Positions 38,679-49,223 of a DNA stretch of 64,000 nt are shown here, piece after piece. The DNA is from Pseudorasbora parva (Eukaryota; Chordata; Actinopteri; Cypriniformes; Gobionidae). The stretch is from positions 18,052,433 through 18,116,432 of the forward strand of contig NC_090174.1 of NCBI RefSeq assembly GCF_024679245.1. Reading direction: 5' to 3'. The notes under the pieces are model-generated. The model was not told the DNA's origin, made no database searches, and saw nothing but the letters and a program-made list of their open reading frames with translations. Every line of letters begins with the position of its first letter. Positions within the stretch are counted from its first letter, which is position 1. Made by a program: the position numbers and the translations under genes.

Positions 38679-40484
38679 TCTGTAAAGCTCTGTCTGTCTG
38701 TCTGTGTGTGTATGTGTGTGTGTGTGATCGGATCCATAGACATACTGCCAGGTGTTCGGGATCAATTGATTCACAGAAATTAGTGGTCTTCTTTTATATA
38801 TGTCTCCAGTATCGCCAGCAAAGCATCAAACTGAGCCACTGAAACTGCAACTTTGAATCGGTCGATCTGGATAATCCCGCTTGATAGGGAAACTCTCCTC
38901 TCTAACGTTACGCGAACACAGGAGTAACGTTAGATGAACCTATTATCTCCTCAGGACAAACAAATCATCCTCACTAGACGTCACTTTGTCTTGTTTAGCG
39001 TTTTTCCCCGTAACACATTCATTAATAAGCATCGGACTCAGTGTGCAAGGTCTCTGTGCGTGACGAGTTTTTCGGATCACGAATATGAAAAAACGCATGC
39101 GAAAATATCGGACTCAGTGTGCAAAGACCCATGTTCTTTGAAAACGCGCGTAGACACAAGTGCATACCAGACAAAACAACCAACCTATGATAGGGGCGGA
39201 TCTATGGTTGGGCCTGAGATTGACTGCTGCCCACCCAGTCAGATCAAATACATCAGACTACATTACGCTTAACCCTATTAGAATGCGAGTTTTGGCACCA
39301 GCATATTAAAGCGCTATTTGACCGTAAATCCTCAACATTTGGCGCGCTTAAAAAAATCCTTAAAGACAAATAGCGCTTTTTGCCAAAATATGGTTTATTA
39401 CGGTAATTTCTTGCTTTCCGTTTGCCAATCGCAGCTTTCTGAAAAGCTGAAGGAAAAGTGTAAGGAGTAAAAATGCATGAAGCAGTCGGGTAAAGAAAAC
39501 TAAAAGGTTTTGTTTCTGAACGGAAGTAAAAGTTTTAAGACTTTGGTAAATTAAATTTAAGACCTAGGATGAAAATCTGGGCGTTTTTAAGACTTTTTAA
39601 GGCCTTAAATGTAACTTTCTGAATTTAAGACTTTTTAAGACTTTTTAAGACCCCGCGGGAACCCTGATTGTCTACAAACCGAAAGGTTGGTGGTTCGATC
39701 CCCGGTTCCACCTGACCAAGTGTCGAAGTGTCCTTGAGCAAGACACCTAACCCCAGCTGCTCCCGACGAGCTGGATGGCACCTTACATGGCTGACATCGC
39801 CGTCGGTGTATGAATGGGTGAATGTGAGGCAAAAATGTAAAGCGCTTTGGATGCCCATAGGGTCTGTTAAAAAGCGCTATATAAATGCAGTCAATTTACC
39901 ATTTACATCTAGTGCGACCATTTCGACATGATTACGTCATCGTTGGCACCTTGCAGAGCTGTGCAAGTTGAACAATTTAGGTTAAAAAGTATATGAATTT
40001 TTTTAAATGAACGATCCTTTGGCTAAATAAGACCCTATTCCTCATCTGCGATCACACAGAGCCTCTGAAGCCCTTTGAAACGGCATTGATTTGGACCGTC
40101 AACATTTTGATTGCAACTGAAAAGCATTATATGATGAACAATCCTGGAATGTTTTCTTCAAGAAACTTAATTTCTTTTCCACTGAAGAAATAAAGACATG
40201 AACATCTTGGATGAGATGGCGGTGAGTAAATTATCAGTCAATTTTCATTTTGGGGTGAACTAATCCGTTAATTCTCTTTGAATGATGGCCATTACACTGT
40301 GTTTAATGTATTGTGTGTTGTTTTCTGTTTTGAATTTTTTTTTTCCTGAGCAAAATTTAGTTTGCTATCAAGTTGGAATTGTAAATTACTCATGTGGAGT
40401 ATAATTTGAGTGTTTCGTTTTGTGTTGAAATAAAAGTGTTTCCATCACAAATTTTTGTATGTCATTGACTAAAAGCATACAGTA

Positions 40485-42101
40485 TTGTTCAAAATAATAG
40501 CAGTACAATGTGACTAACCAGAATAATCAAGGTTTTTTGTATATTTTTTTATTGCTACGTGGCAAACAAGTTACCAGTAGGTTCAGTAGATTCTCAGAAA
40601 ACAAATAAGACCCAGCATTCATGATATGCACGCTCTTAAGGCTGTGCAATTGGGCAATTAGTTGAATTAGTTGAAAGGGGTGTGTTCAAAAAAATAGCAG
40701 TGTGCCATTCAATCACTGAGGTCATCAATTTTGTGAAGAAACAGGTGTGAATCAGGTGGCCCCTATTTAAGGATGAAGCCAACACTTGTTGAACATGCAT
40801 TTGAAAGCTGAGGAAAATGGGTCGTTCAAGACATTGTTCAGAAGAACAGCGTACTTTGATTAAAAAGTTGATTAGAGAGGGGAAAACCTATAAAGAGGTG
40901 CAAAAAAAAGGATAGGCTGTTCAGCTAAAATGATCTCCAATGCCTTAAAATGGAGAGCAAAACCAGAGAGACGTGGAAGAAAACGGAAGACAACCATCAA
41001 AATGGATAGAAGAATAACCAGAATGGCAAAGGCTCAGCCAATGATCACCTCCAGGATGATCAAAGACAGTCTGGAGTTACCTGTAAGTACTGTGACAGTT
41101 AGAAGACGTCTGTGTGAAGCTAATCTATTTTCAAGAATCCCCCGCAAAGTCCCTCTGTTAAAAAAAAGGCATGTGCAGAAGAGGTTACAATTTGCCAAAG
41201 AACATCAACTGGCCTAAAGAGAAATGGAGGAACATTTTGTGGACTGATGAGAGTAAAATTGTTCTTTTTGGGTCCAAGGGCCACAGGCAGTTTGTGAGAC
41301 GACCCCCAAACTCTGAAATCAAGCCACAGTACACAGTGAAGACAGTGAAGCATGGAGGTGCAAGCATCATGATATGGGCATGTTTCTCCTACTATGGTGT
41401 TGGGCCTATTTATCGCATACCAGGGATCATGGATCAGTTTGCATATGTTAAAATACTTGAAGAGATCATGTTGCCCTATGCTGAAGAGGACATGCCCTTG
41501 AAACGGTTGTTTCAACAAGACAATGACCCAAAACACACTAGTAAACGGGCAAAGTCTTGGTTCCAAACCAACAAAATTAATGTTATGGAGTGGCCAGCCC
41601 AATCTCCAGACCTTAATCCAATTGAGAACTTGTGGGGTGATATCAAAAATGCTGTTTCTGAAGCAAAACCAAGAAATGTGAATGAATTGTGGAATGTTGT
41701 TAAAGAATCATGGAGTGGAATAACAGCTGAGAGGTGCCACAAGAGGTTGACTCCATGCCACACAGATGTCAAGCAGTTTTAAAAAACTATGGTCATACAA
41801 CTAAATATTAGTTTAGTGATTCACAGGATTGCTAAATCCCAGAAAAAAAATGTTTGTACAAAATAGTTTTGAGTTTGTACAGTCAAAGGTAGACACTGCT
41901 ATTTTTTTGAACACACCCCTTTCAACTAATTGCCCAATTGCACAGCCTTAAGAGCGTGCATATCATGAATGCTGGGTCTTGTTTGTTTTCTGACAATCTA
42001 CTGAACCTACTGGTAACTTGTTTGCCACGTAGCAATAAAAAATATACTAAAAACCTTGATTATTCTGGTTAGTCACATTGTACTGCTATTATTTTGAACA
42101 A
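40485..42101 (+). mobile_element. Tc1/mariner element, near full length (1617 bp)
   Basis: The terminal inverted repeats TTGTTCAAAATAATAGCAGT and onward (about 55 bp, ...CAGAATAATCAAGG) are nearly identical at both ends. Each abuts TA (40483-40484, 42102-42103). A second inverted block GTGTGTTCAAAAAAATAGCA / complement lies about 190 bp inside each end. It encodes one transposase with two frameshifts. Confidence 0.92.
40818..41782 (+). pseudogene. Tc1/mariner transposase with two frameshifts
   Basis: ATG at 40818 begins MGRSRHCSEEQRTLIKKLIR. A run of eight A at about 40902 causes a frameshift and stop. The frame then continues [20 protein letters not shown] with the GRKR-type hook, through [21 protein letters not shown] second one-base shift near 41210 leads to [20 protein letters not shown]. 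All three acidic residues are recognisable: WTDES, QQDNDPKHTS, and SPDLNPIENLW (D34E spacing). It ends TPCHTDVKQF at 41782. Only the shifts inactivate it, so it is a young copy. Confidence 0.92.
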
Positions 42102-42103
42102 TA

Positions 42104-42619
42104 GTGGTTAGTATATGGTTAGTATATGGTTAGTATATGCAGAGATGTCGTAATATTGACTGAACTCATGTATGATTATTATATGTAGTTTATATGTATA
42201 TCATATAAACTTGAAGAGCTAACACACCGTTTCCCTATTAAAAAATATGAAATCTGTATGAAATGCATATAAACAAATGACACAAAATGTAAATAAATCC
42301 TATATGACTTTAATTATGATTCAGTATAAGAATTGTATATGATTTGAATATAAATATCTTGAGTTTTCTACTAATACCATACACCATTGCATTCTGTTTA
42401 CATGTAAAACTCATAAGATTTGTACAGGCCCAAAAATCCCCTATAAGTTTTATGTGTGCTTTTTACTATGAATTGAGCCATAAACGGTCAGATTTTGTGT
42501 ATGACATATATTGGACTTGCATGAAACACATAAGATAATTTTGGCTGATTTAAGTAAGGAAAATATATGGTCACTGTATATGAACCATACAGGTTTTTTT
42601 CATATGGGTGGGCTAATAT
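42104..42619. other. Short direct repeats and AT-rich DNA
   Basis: TATGGTTAG(T)TATATGGTTAGT is repeated three times at 42110-42138. The rest is rich in ATATGA and CATATAAA motifs, without coding content. Confidence 0.5.
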
Positions 42620-42900
42620 GGTCATACTTTCTGGTTCTAGGAAGAATTCGAGCTGCTGCATTTTGGACCAGTTGCGGTTTATTTATTAAGCGAGCAGGGC
42701 AACCACCCAGTAGAGCATTACAAAAATCTAGCCTAGAGCTCATGACTAACTGAATTTTCAACTAACTGTTCAGCATTTTGCATCGAAAGCATGTGCCGTA
42801 ATTTAGATATATATTTTTAAGAATGCAGTTTTACACATGCTAGAAACGTGACTTTTTGAGGGTTTTTTTGTCCAATAATTAAAAATTCCGTTTTTTTCTG
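42620..42900 (+). repeat. Fragment of a dispersed fish repeat
   Basis: Encodes GRIRAAAFWTSCGLFIKRAG followed by QPPSRALQKSSLELMTN, a phrase I recognise as common in untranslated and repeat-derived fish sequence, probably LINE related. Too short to assign firmly. Confidence 0.4.
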
Positions 42901-43016
42901 AATTAAGGTGCAGCCTTAATTCTTATAGCCTTCTAGTGCTTGAAGTTTTTGAGTATTTGTTAAATAAATGTCTTTTGCACTTGCACTTGGATCTTCTGTT
43001 TTCCTTCCAGTGTCAC

Positions 43017-43222
43017 ATAACTCTCCCTCCCCGGGGATTTCCCAGTGGAGGAGACGATTGTGCCGTCAGCTACACCTTCGATCACGAGCCTATGCAGGTG
43101 GGTAGGGCTTGGCTTTCCAGAGAGGAGAGACAACATCGCTGGGAGAGAGGACTTTGTTTGTACTGTGGAGGGTCTGGACATTACCTCAGATCATGCCCAG
43201 TAAAAGACAGAGCCCGACAGTA
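43017..43222 (+). pseudogene. Gag C-terminus with CCHC zinc knuckle
   Basis: The reading ends RWERGLCLYCGGSGHYLRSC and PVKDRARQ. C-x2-C-x4-H-x4-C (CLYCGGSGHYLRSC) is a retroviral-type zinc knuckle that binds the genomic RNA. Only the C-terminal third of gag is present. Confidence 0.8.
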
Positions 43223-43245
43223 GGAAGGGGTTACTGTCGGGTGGG

Positions 43246-43701
43246 ATGTCTATGGACAAATCCTCATCAGCCACTCTCCTCTCTGTAAGACTGCAATGGG
43301 CAGCGGGTGATCACAGCTGTCAGGCATTGGTCGAGTCAGGAGCTGAGGGGAACCTACTGGACTTTACGGTGGCTAAGAGGCTGAACATTCCGATGATTCC
43401 CCTCGAGCAGACTATTTCAGTGCACACACTCGGAGGACAGAGCTTACCCGACATCACCCACATCACGGGTATGTTCACCCTTATAACGGCTGGTAGCCAC
43501 ACTGAGCAGACTTTTTATTTATTTATTTCCAGGTCCCCACTCATGCCAGTCATGTTGGGTCATCCTTGGTTCACTAGACACAAGTCCAGGATTGAATGGG
43601 GATGGGGAACAGTTACAGAGTGGAGCAGAAAGTGTCATGCTGATTGTTTAGTGTCTGCTTGTCCGTCTGTCTCGTGTCAGTGTTACAGGAGGAGTCGGTA
43701 A
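43246..43701 (+). pseudogene. Retroelement aspartic protease, active site altered
   Basis: The domain shows ALVESGAEGNLLDFTVAKRL where the family has a D-S-G-A catalytic loop. The aspartate is replaced by glutamate (ESGA). Later LPDITHITGMFTLITAG and PVMLGHPWFTRHKSRIEWG match the flap and C-terminal parts. The substitution should abolish or cripple activity. Confidence 0.75.
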
Positions 43702-45069
43702 ACCTGTCTAACGTGCCAGAGGAATATCTCGACCTGAGGAGGGTGTTCAGTAAGTCCCGGGTTGCTTCTCTTCCTCCACATCGTCCCTATTACTATAGAG
43801 TTATTGAGTATAGGGCAGGTTATACTCTCTTTCAAACCCCGGAGAGGGACGTGGTGGAGAAATATATTTCTGATTCTTTGGCAGGCGGGCTCATCCGCTC
43901 TTCCTTGTCTCCTGCCGGCACCAGATTTTTTTTCGTGGGTAAGAAAGATGGTTCCCTGCGACCGTGTATTGACTACCGAGGGCAGAACAACATCACAGTA
44001 AAGAATACTTATCCTTTGCTGCTGATGTCTTCAGCCTTTGAGCGGTTAGAGGGAGTGTCAATATTTACGAAACTAGATCTGCGCAACACTTATAATTTGG
44101 TCCGCATACGAGAGGGGGATGAGTGGAAGACAGCTTTTAACACCCCCAGGGGGCACTTTGAATATTTGGTCATGCCTTTCGGCCTGTCCAACTCCCCAGT
44201 CGTCTTCCAAGCACTCGTTAAAGACGTGTTGAGAGACATGGTCGATCAGTTCATATATGTCTGCCTGAACGACATATTGATATTTTCCTCTTCTCTCCAG
44301 GAACATGTTCAACACGTTAGACGAAGGCTGCTTCAGAATGGGCTTTTTGTCAAGGTGGAGAAGTGCATGTTTCATGCACAGTCAGTTCCGTTTCTGGAGG
44401 ACATCGTATCGTCTGAGGGGGTGCGCATGGATCCTGACAAAGTTAAGGCTGTGGTAGATTGGCCACTCCCAGATTCCCGTAAGGCCCTACAGAGGTTTTT
44501 GGGATTTGCATCTTTTTACCAGCGTTATATTTGCAATTACAGCCAACTAGCTGCGCCTCTGACTGTCTTAACCTCCACCAAGACTACGTTCAGGTATTCT
44601 AATGCAGCTGAAACTGCATTTTCTAAACTCAAGAGCCGCTTTGTTTCAGCTCCCATCTTTGTAGCCCCTGATCCATCACGTCAGTTTGTGATGGAGGTTG
44701 ATGCGTCAGAGTTGGGGGGTAGGTGCAGTGCTCTCCCAGTGCACCACCACGACGATAAGATGCACACATGCACGTTCTTTTCTCACCTCTTATCGACGCC
44801 CGACCGTAATTATGATATTGGTAACAGAGTTGTTGGCAGTAAAACTAGCATTGGAAGAATAACGTCATTGTTAGAAGATGGTGCCTCAGGGGTCAGGGGT
44901 GCATTTTATCGTTTGGACCGATCATAAAAATCTGGAATACATCAGATCCGCCAAACGTTTGAACTCCAGGCAGGCTCGAAGGGCTCTTTTTTTAGTTTGT
45001 TTCGATTTTTCTCTTTCTTATCGTCCGGATTCCAAGAATATCAAACCCGACGTTATCTCGTATCTTTGA
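43690..45069 (+). pseudogene. Sushi-like RT and RNase H, catalytic motif altered
   Basis: RT blocks in order: [60 protein letters not shown]. The catalytic box is [12 protein letters not shown] instead of Y-L-D-D, with one of the two aspartates replaced by asparagine. Connection: [20 protein letters not shown]. RNase H begins [12 protein letters not shown], is damaged near 44730-44880, and resumes in another frame with [20 protein letters not shown]. It is not functional. Confidence 0.85.
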
Positions 45070-45570
45070 TTTTTCCGAGCGCCCGTCTACTCCCGAGTGC
45101 ATTTTACTCACTCACATGGGAGATTGAGTCGAAGGTATGCCTTAGATGGGGTAATGCCTCCGCCCGGAGGTCCACCGAGTCGATTATTTGTGCTGGAGGG
45201 ATTACAGTCAGATGTAATTCGGTGGGGTCATGCTTCCAATGTGGCTTGTCTTCCAGAGGTTCTCTTACCAGATTTTAGATCAAGCAATGATTCTAGTGGC
45301 CCAGTATGGCTCGTGACATCCAAGATTTTGTCTTGGCTTGCTCAGTTTGCGCTAGTGGTAAGACTTCCAATCGCCCCCTGAGGGTCTTTTTCAACCACTG
45401 CCTTTCCCTTCGAGACCCTGATTCCACATTTCGTGAGACTCTTCTTCATGTGGGAGCACGCACCACGGCTCAGGCCGACCGCTGAAACCTCCCGTATACG
45501 TCGTCGGTCAAAAGGTGTGGCTTTTCTCTAAGAACATTCCGCTCCAATCCGTCTGTAATAATTTGGCACT

Positions 45571-46714
45571 AGGCATGTGCCGATATCAATTTTTCATGTT
45601 GCGATTAATTTCTGAAGTTTTATCACGATATACGAATATACGATATTGAAATAAGTTGCTGAAAAAAAAAGTGTTGCCATAGCATAACAGGTTTAATAAC
45701 TATTTTTGAAATAACAAAAATAACTGAATGTTTAAATACAATAATGCACCAAAAATATATACAGCTCTGGAAAAAAAATTAAGAGACCACTCATTGAAAA
45801 ATCAATGAGAAATCAATGTTAAGTGGTCTCCGGATTTTTTTCAGAGCTGTAAAAGTACAATTTTCAAACAGATTAAAGTGCAAAAGAATTAGCCTATAAA
45901 GAACAACAGGTAGGCTTACAAATTACAATAATGTCTCATTATTTAATGCATTAACTAAGATTGAGCAATAGCTAAATTTGTTACAGAAAGTATAATGTTT
46001 TTGGTAATGTTGGTTAAGAAATACTGATCATTGTCAGTTTTATCTTAGGTCCATTAAAAAGTTATTTTGATTTTAATGTTATTAAATAGTAACTAAGAAA
46101 TTAACATTATTTAGAATAATTCATTCTTTATAAGAATTTTTCGTTGTCAGTTTGGTAATAATGAATTAACATGTTAACTAATGAAGTCCTATGTCTCTAA
46201 GTTTTACTGAACAATAACAAATAATTAGAACAGTTCTAATCATTAGGGCATGTTGTAGTCCAGATTAAAGCATAAAAATGTTTAAGTTTGAAAATAAATA
46301 GCCTATTAAAGTATTAAGTGTTTGGTGCTGTGAAGAACAACATTGAGATTACAAAAAAACGAATGGCTGTTTTAAAAACTACACGTTTTTTGTTTGTTTG
46401 CGGGTTTCCGGGGTAACCGTTCCATTCTGCAGTTCATCAGCGCCCTCTGCTGTCACTGAGCGGCACTTCAGCAGCGCGTCTCCTTCACTCGTTCATGTGC
46501 TTCTCATATTACATCTGAGCACGTGTCCCTTTGACGCAGAATACAGCAGTGTTGAGCATTTTTACTGTTGATGGGCAAATTATTCTTGAGTGCATTATAA
46601 AAAAAATATTAATTGTTAATAAATTATTATTTACGATATTTTAAAGTGCCCACAATAACAATATCGTGCATATTCATTATCGTGATAAATCGCATTATCG
46701 AAAATTGGCACATG
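45571..46714. mobile_element. hAT-like MITE with TAGGCATGTGCC end
   Basis: Left TAGGCATGTGCCGATATCAA and right (complement) GACATGTGCCAATTTTCGAT are inverted, followed on both sides by ATCACGATA-like sequence. A palindromic MITE at 45762 lies inside. Target duplication is not clear. Confidence 0.6.
45762..45849. mobile_element. Palindromic 88-bp mariner-type MITE
   Basis: CAGCTCTGGAAAAAAAATTA at the left pairs with its complement at the right, with AAGAGACCACT/AGTGGTCTC in the stem, and TA flanks each end (45760-45761, 45850-45851). The whole unit folds into one hairpin. Confidence 0.85.
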
Positions 46715-47490
46715 TCTTTCCAGTGTCACATGACAGAAGTACAGCCACGATATCAAAAGCCCACCCACACTCTCACAGATGCAGAACAATTAATTATGTT
46801 GGTGTGAAATAAACAGTTATGGAAAAGTAGAAATTAAGAGCTAAGGTCCAATCTGCTCCCAAAAAAAGTCAGTTAGTGCCTCAGTAACAACTTCACCCAG
46901 AGAAGACGTCGATCCCAGCTGTCAATCATGACATCACACACCTGTTTTTATAGCATTAATTAACTAAACTTATTTAAAAAACGAACACTTGAAATAAATC
47001 ATCGTGATGATAATAGCCTACAATGACATAAACTAACTTTGGGGAAAAAATATTTGAAGTGTAATTTTATTGTTTAGTTTGCCTCGCTTCCATTAGAAAA
47101 CACAGAGGTGTCGCTATAGTTTAGCTTCAGTATCTGAGAGGGGTGCTGCAGGCTTGGATATATAACAGGCAGATACGACTGCAGGCACAATTTATTCAGA
47201 AAGTACAAATATTTCAAGTATTCCATGACCAAACAGTTGATTTGTGTAAAGAAAATCCCCAAAAGCGATCAGTAACGTAGAGTCCATCCGCCAAAAATGA
47301 ATAATACATTTTTTAAATATTGCCACCGGAAGAAACATCATGTCAGCTTTGACAGCATTGGCTGTCATATGTCCCGTGACCAATTGCGTCATTACGTCAG
47401 CTTTGATAGTAAAATGCCATTGGCTCTTGTGTCTCTCGTGACCGATCGAGTCATTCTAAAGAGTCGTGCATTTTATTTGAATGAGAAATA
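46715..47490. other. AT-rich unassigned DNA
   Basis: Contains a duplicated CGTCAGCTTTGA(C/T)A segment (47340-47411: CATGTCAGCTTTGACAG and ACGTCAGCTTTGATAG). No gene or element end was recognised. Confidence 0.45.
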
Positions 47491-47815
47491 TTAAGGGGGG
47501 GGGATGAAATGCTGTTTCATGCATACTGAGCTTTTTACACTGTTAAAGACTTGGATTCCCATCCTAAACATAGACAAAGTTTCAAAAACGAATGTTGGAC
47601 GTTTGATGGAGTATTTCTGTGTTAAAAATACTCCTTCCGGTTTCTCACAAGTTTCGGAGAGTTTTTTTCGAGTATGGCTCGGGTTGACGCTAATAGATCG
47701 GAAGGTCCTTGTATGGGCCGTATTGGCTCTTCTCCCGGTAGGGTGCGTGCGCGTGACTAGAGTCACTTCATGTGTTCAGTTTCACAAAACTTCATGTGTT
47801 TTTGACCTACCGTAG
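47491..47815. repeat. TTAAGGGGGGG-ended fish repeat, one end only
   Basis: TTAAGGGGGGGGGATGAAATGC followed by TACTCCTTCCGGTTTCTCAC is a pattern I associate with a common cyprinid repeat. The inverted partner was not found. A CACTTCATGTG(T) doublet closes the segment. Open frames on both strands are repeat sequence. Confidence 0.5.
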
Positions 47816-48414
47816 CTACTTACAATCTTATGCAATTAAGCATGCTTTCATTTCAACATTTGTGGCATCCAATAAACAAATGTTAATTACAAAATTAACA
47901 AATGGAGCTAAATCACAGAAACTGCAGCAATGATTTTAATATTAGTGTCATGTAAGAGTAAGATACGTGTCTAAAGTTTATTATAAACTTTATTATAAAA
48001 TGTACTTATAAACTAGACTGGGTAAACCAAACCTGATCTGCTGGCGATTTGACTTCACCTTGCAACTCAGTCTAAAAAAAACCCGTAAATTAATTTCTAC
48101 TGCTTCTGTTATACTTTTGCGGGAACGAATCACAGACTAACTTATCCACCTGGCACGCTATTGGCGGGTTTAACACCATGACGTATAGAGAAACGATGGA
48201 TCGTTGCTCATTGATCATGGCTCTTGTAATCTGTTTAGTTGACTATCCAATTGCATACAGAGTCATTCGAATAATGCTCGTTGATCACGCCTCTTGTGCA
48301 GTAGAAAATACAGAGCAGACTCCCCAGACCAATGTTCAATCTTAAATTGAGCTTGGTCTGGTGATAGCCAGACAACTTATAAACTAGAAAATCAGGTGAA
48401 ATTGACTTTTTAAA

Positions 48415-48503
48415 TCAATTTGATTTATATCAGTAAATAATAAATTTAAAGACATATGTGTCTTTTCAAACACAGCAAATTACCTTCTTTAAAGCCCATG
48501 TAT

Positions 48504-48582
<79 letters not shown>

Positions 48583-49110
48583 ACACATGCAATTCCAAGC
48601 ATGCTAAGTCTCAAAAACACCCAAAAAAGATAATTAAAATTAAAACTGCGAGCAGCGATGACGGGCCCAAGCCGGGGGCACCGCCACCCCGGTGGCATCA
48701 GCTTAACTGTGCACAGCAGTCAATAAGCATTTAAAATGGGCTATGTCAAAGTCATTTGAATTCACCTCATTAACTGCAGCAACTGGTGCTGCTATGACCA
48801 GGAACCACAACACTCACATCTATGAGATCAATTACATTTTATTCATTAATTTTATGTCAGATGATGTCAAATGTCAATTCCAAATGAGTGCAGAATACCG
48901 TCCAAATGCTGATGTTGTATTATCCTTACACTTCTCTTTTTGTGTTTTTGACCTACCGTAGCTTCTGTTTGTTCACCAATTTTATGCAGCAAAAAGCATG
49001 CTTGTTTTTATTTCAATATGTGTGGCATTCAATATTTTTTAAAATAAAGAATAAGAGTAATATGCCTGCATACATTTTATGGAAGTGTATTATAAACATC
49101 CACTTTTAAA
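48415..49110 (+). repeat. Left arm of a widely spaced inverted repeat
   Basis: Matches the complement of 56440-57055: GCGAGCAGCGATGACGGGCC, TTTGAATTCACCTCATTAAC, TGACCAGGAACCACAACA, and AAGCATGCTTGTTTTTATTT. A partial further copy lies at 47765-48000. An (AC)36 tract is embedded at 48509-48580. Confidence 0.7.
48509..48580. repeat. (AC)n microsatellite
   Basis: About 36 uninterrupted AC units. Confidence 0.97.
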
Positions 49111-49223
49111 TGTTTAAATGTAATTAAATGTAAAATAATGATATCAAAGTCATCTGATTATGCCATATTTACTGGTCAAAGTCAACCTCTCTAAAACATG
49201 CAGCATATTTTTATACTGCTGAG

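Larger units (their letters stand above)
37538..39666. mobile_element. hAT-type hairpin element with CAGGGTTC ends
   Basis: CAGGGTTC and GAACCCTG bound the element, and GATTGTC occurs on both sides (37532-37538, 39666-39672), close to an eight-base hAT duplication. Interior arms of several hundred bases are inverted copies: ACTGAGTCCGATATTTTCGC near 37734 with 39100-39120, CCGAACACCTGGCAGTATGT near 38060 with 38740-38760. Subterminal TTTAAGACCTTTTTAAGAC repeats occur at both ends. No transposase is present. Confidence 0.78.
37502..39900 (+). mobile_element. tRNA-type SINE split by a hAT insertion
   Basis: The left piece (37502-37537) has GGGGCGGCAGTGGCTCAGTGG, an A-box-like sequence. The right piece (39667-39900) resumes with GTCTACAAACCGAAAGG, the B-box-like GGTTCGATCCC and ...GAGCAAGACACCTAACCCC, ending GCGCTATATAAATGCAGTC. 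RNA polymerase III boxes in this order indicate a tRNA-derived SINE. Confidence 0.72.
37133..40267. mobile_element. TTAA-flanked element, outer shell of a four-level nest
   Basis: The left arm (37133-37330: CAGTTCCCCCAAAATTAAAA...ATTCCAGGATTTTCATCATA) pairs with the right arm (40080-40267) in inverted orientation. TTAA abuts both ends (37129-37132, 40268-40271). A SINE, inside it a hAT hairpin element, and inside that an AT-rich MITE occupy the middle. Confidence 0.75.
42990..45566 (+). mobile_element. Sushi-like Ty3/gypsy element, decayed, no LTRs seen
   Basis: In order: gag with a CCHC knuckle, aspartic protease, RT, RNase H, and scraps of integrase ending in a VGQKVWLFSKNIPL-like C-terminal motif. 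This is the usual gypsy order, unlike the two Gmr1-type copies in this window. Frameshifts occur near 43690, 44750-44880 and throughout 45070-45560. Flanking LTRs were not identified. Confidence 0.8.

Noticed and set aside
37500..39900. Possible tRNA gene from A-box and B-box-like motifs
   Set aside because: The boxes lie in the two halves of an interrupted SINE. No cloverleaf with anticodon arm was found.
43690..45069. Possibility that the Sushi-like pol is a domesticated host gene
   Set aside because: Altered catalytic boxes together with frameshifts and decayed integrase point to simple decay rather than a preserved host frame.
47491..47815. Frames MKCCFMHTELFTLL (plus) and MTLVTRTHPTGRR (minus) considered as a gene
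   Set aside because: The sequence is a common fish repeat starting at TTAAGGGGGG. No splice signals or recognisable domain.
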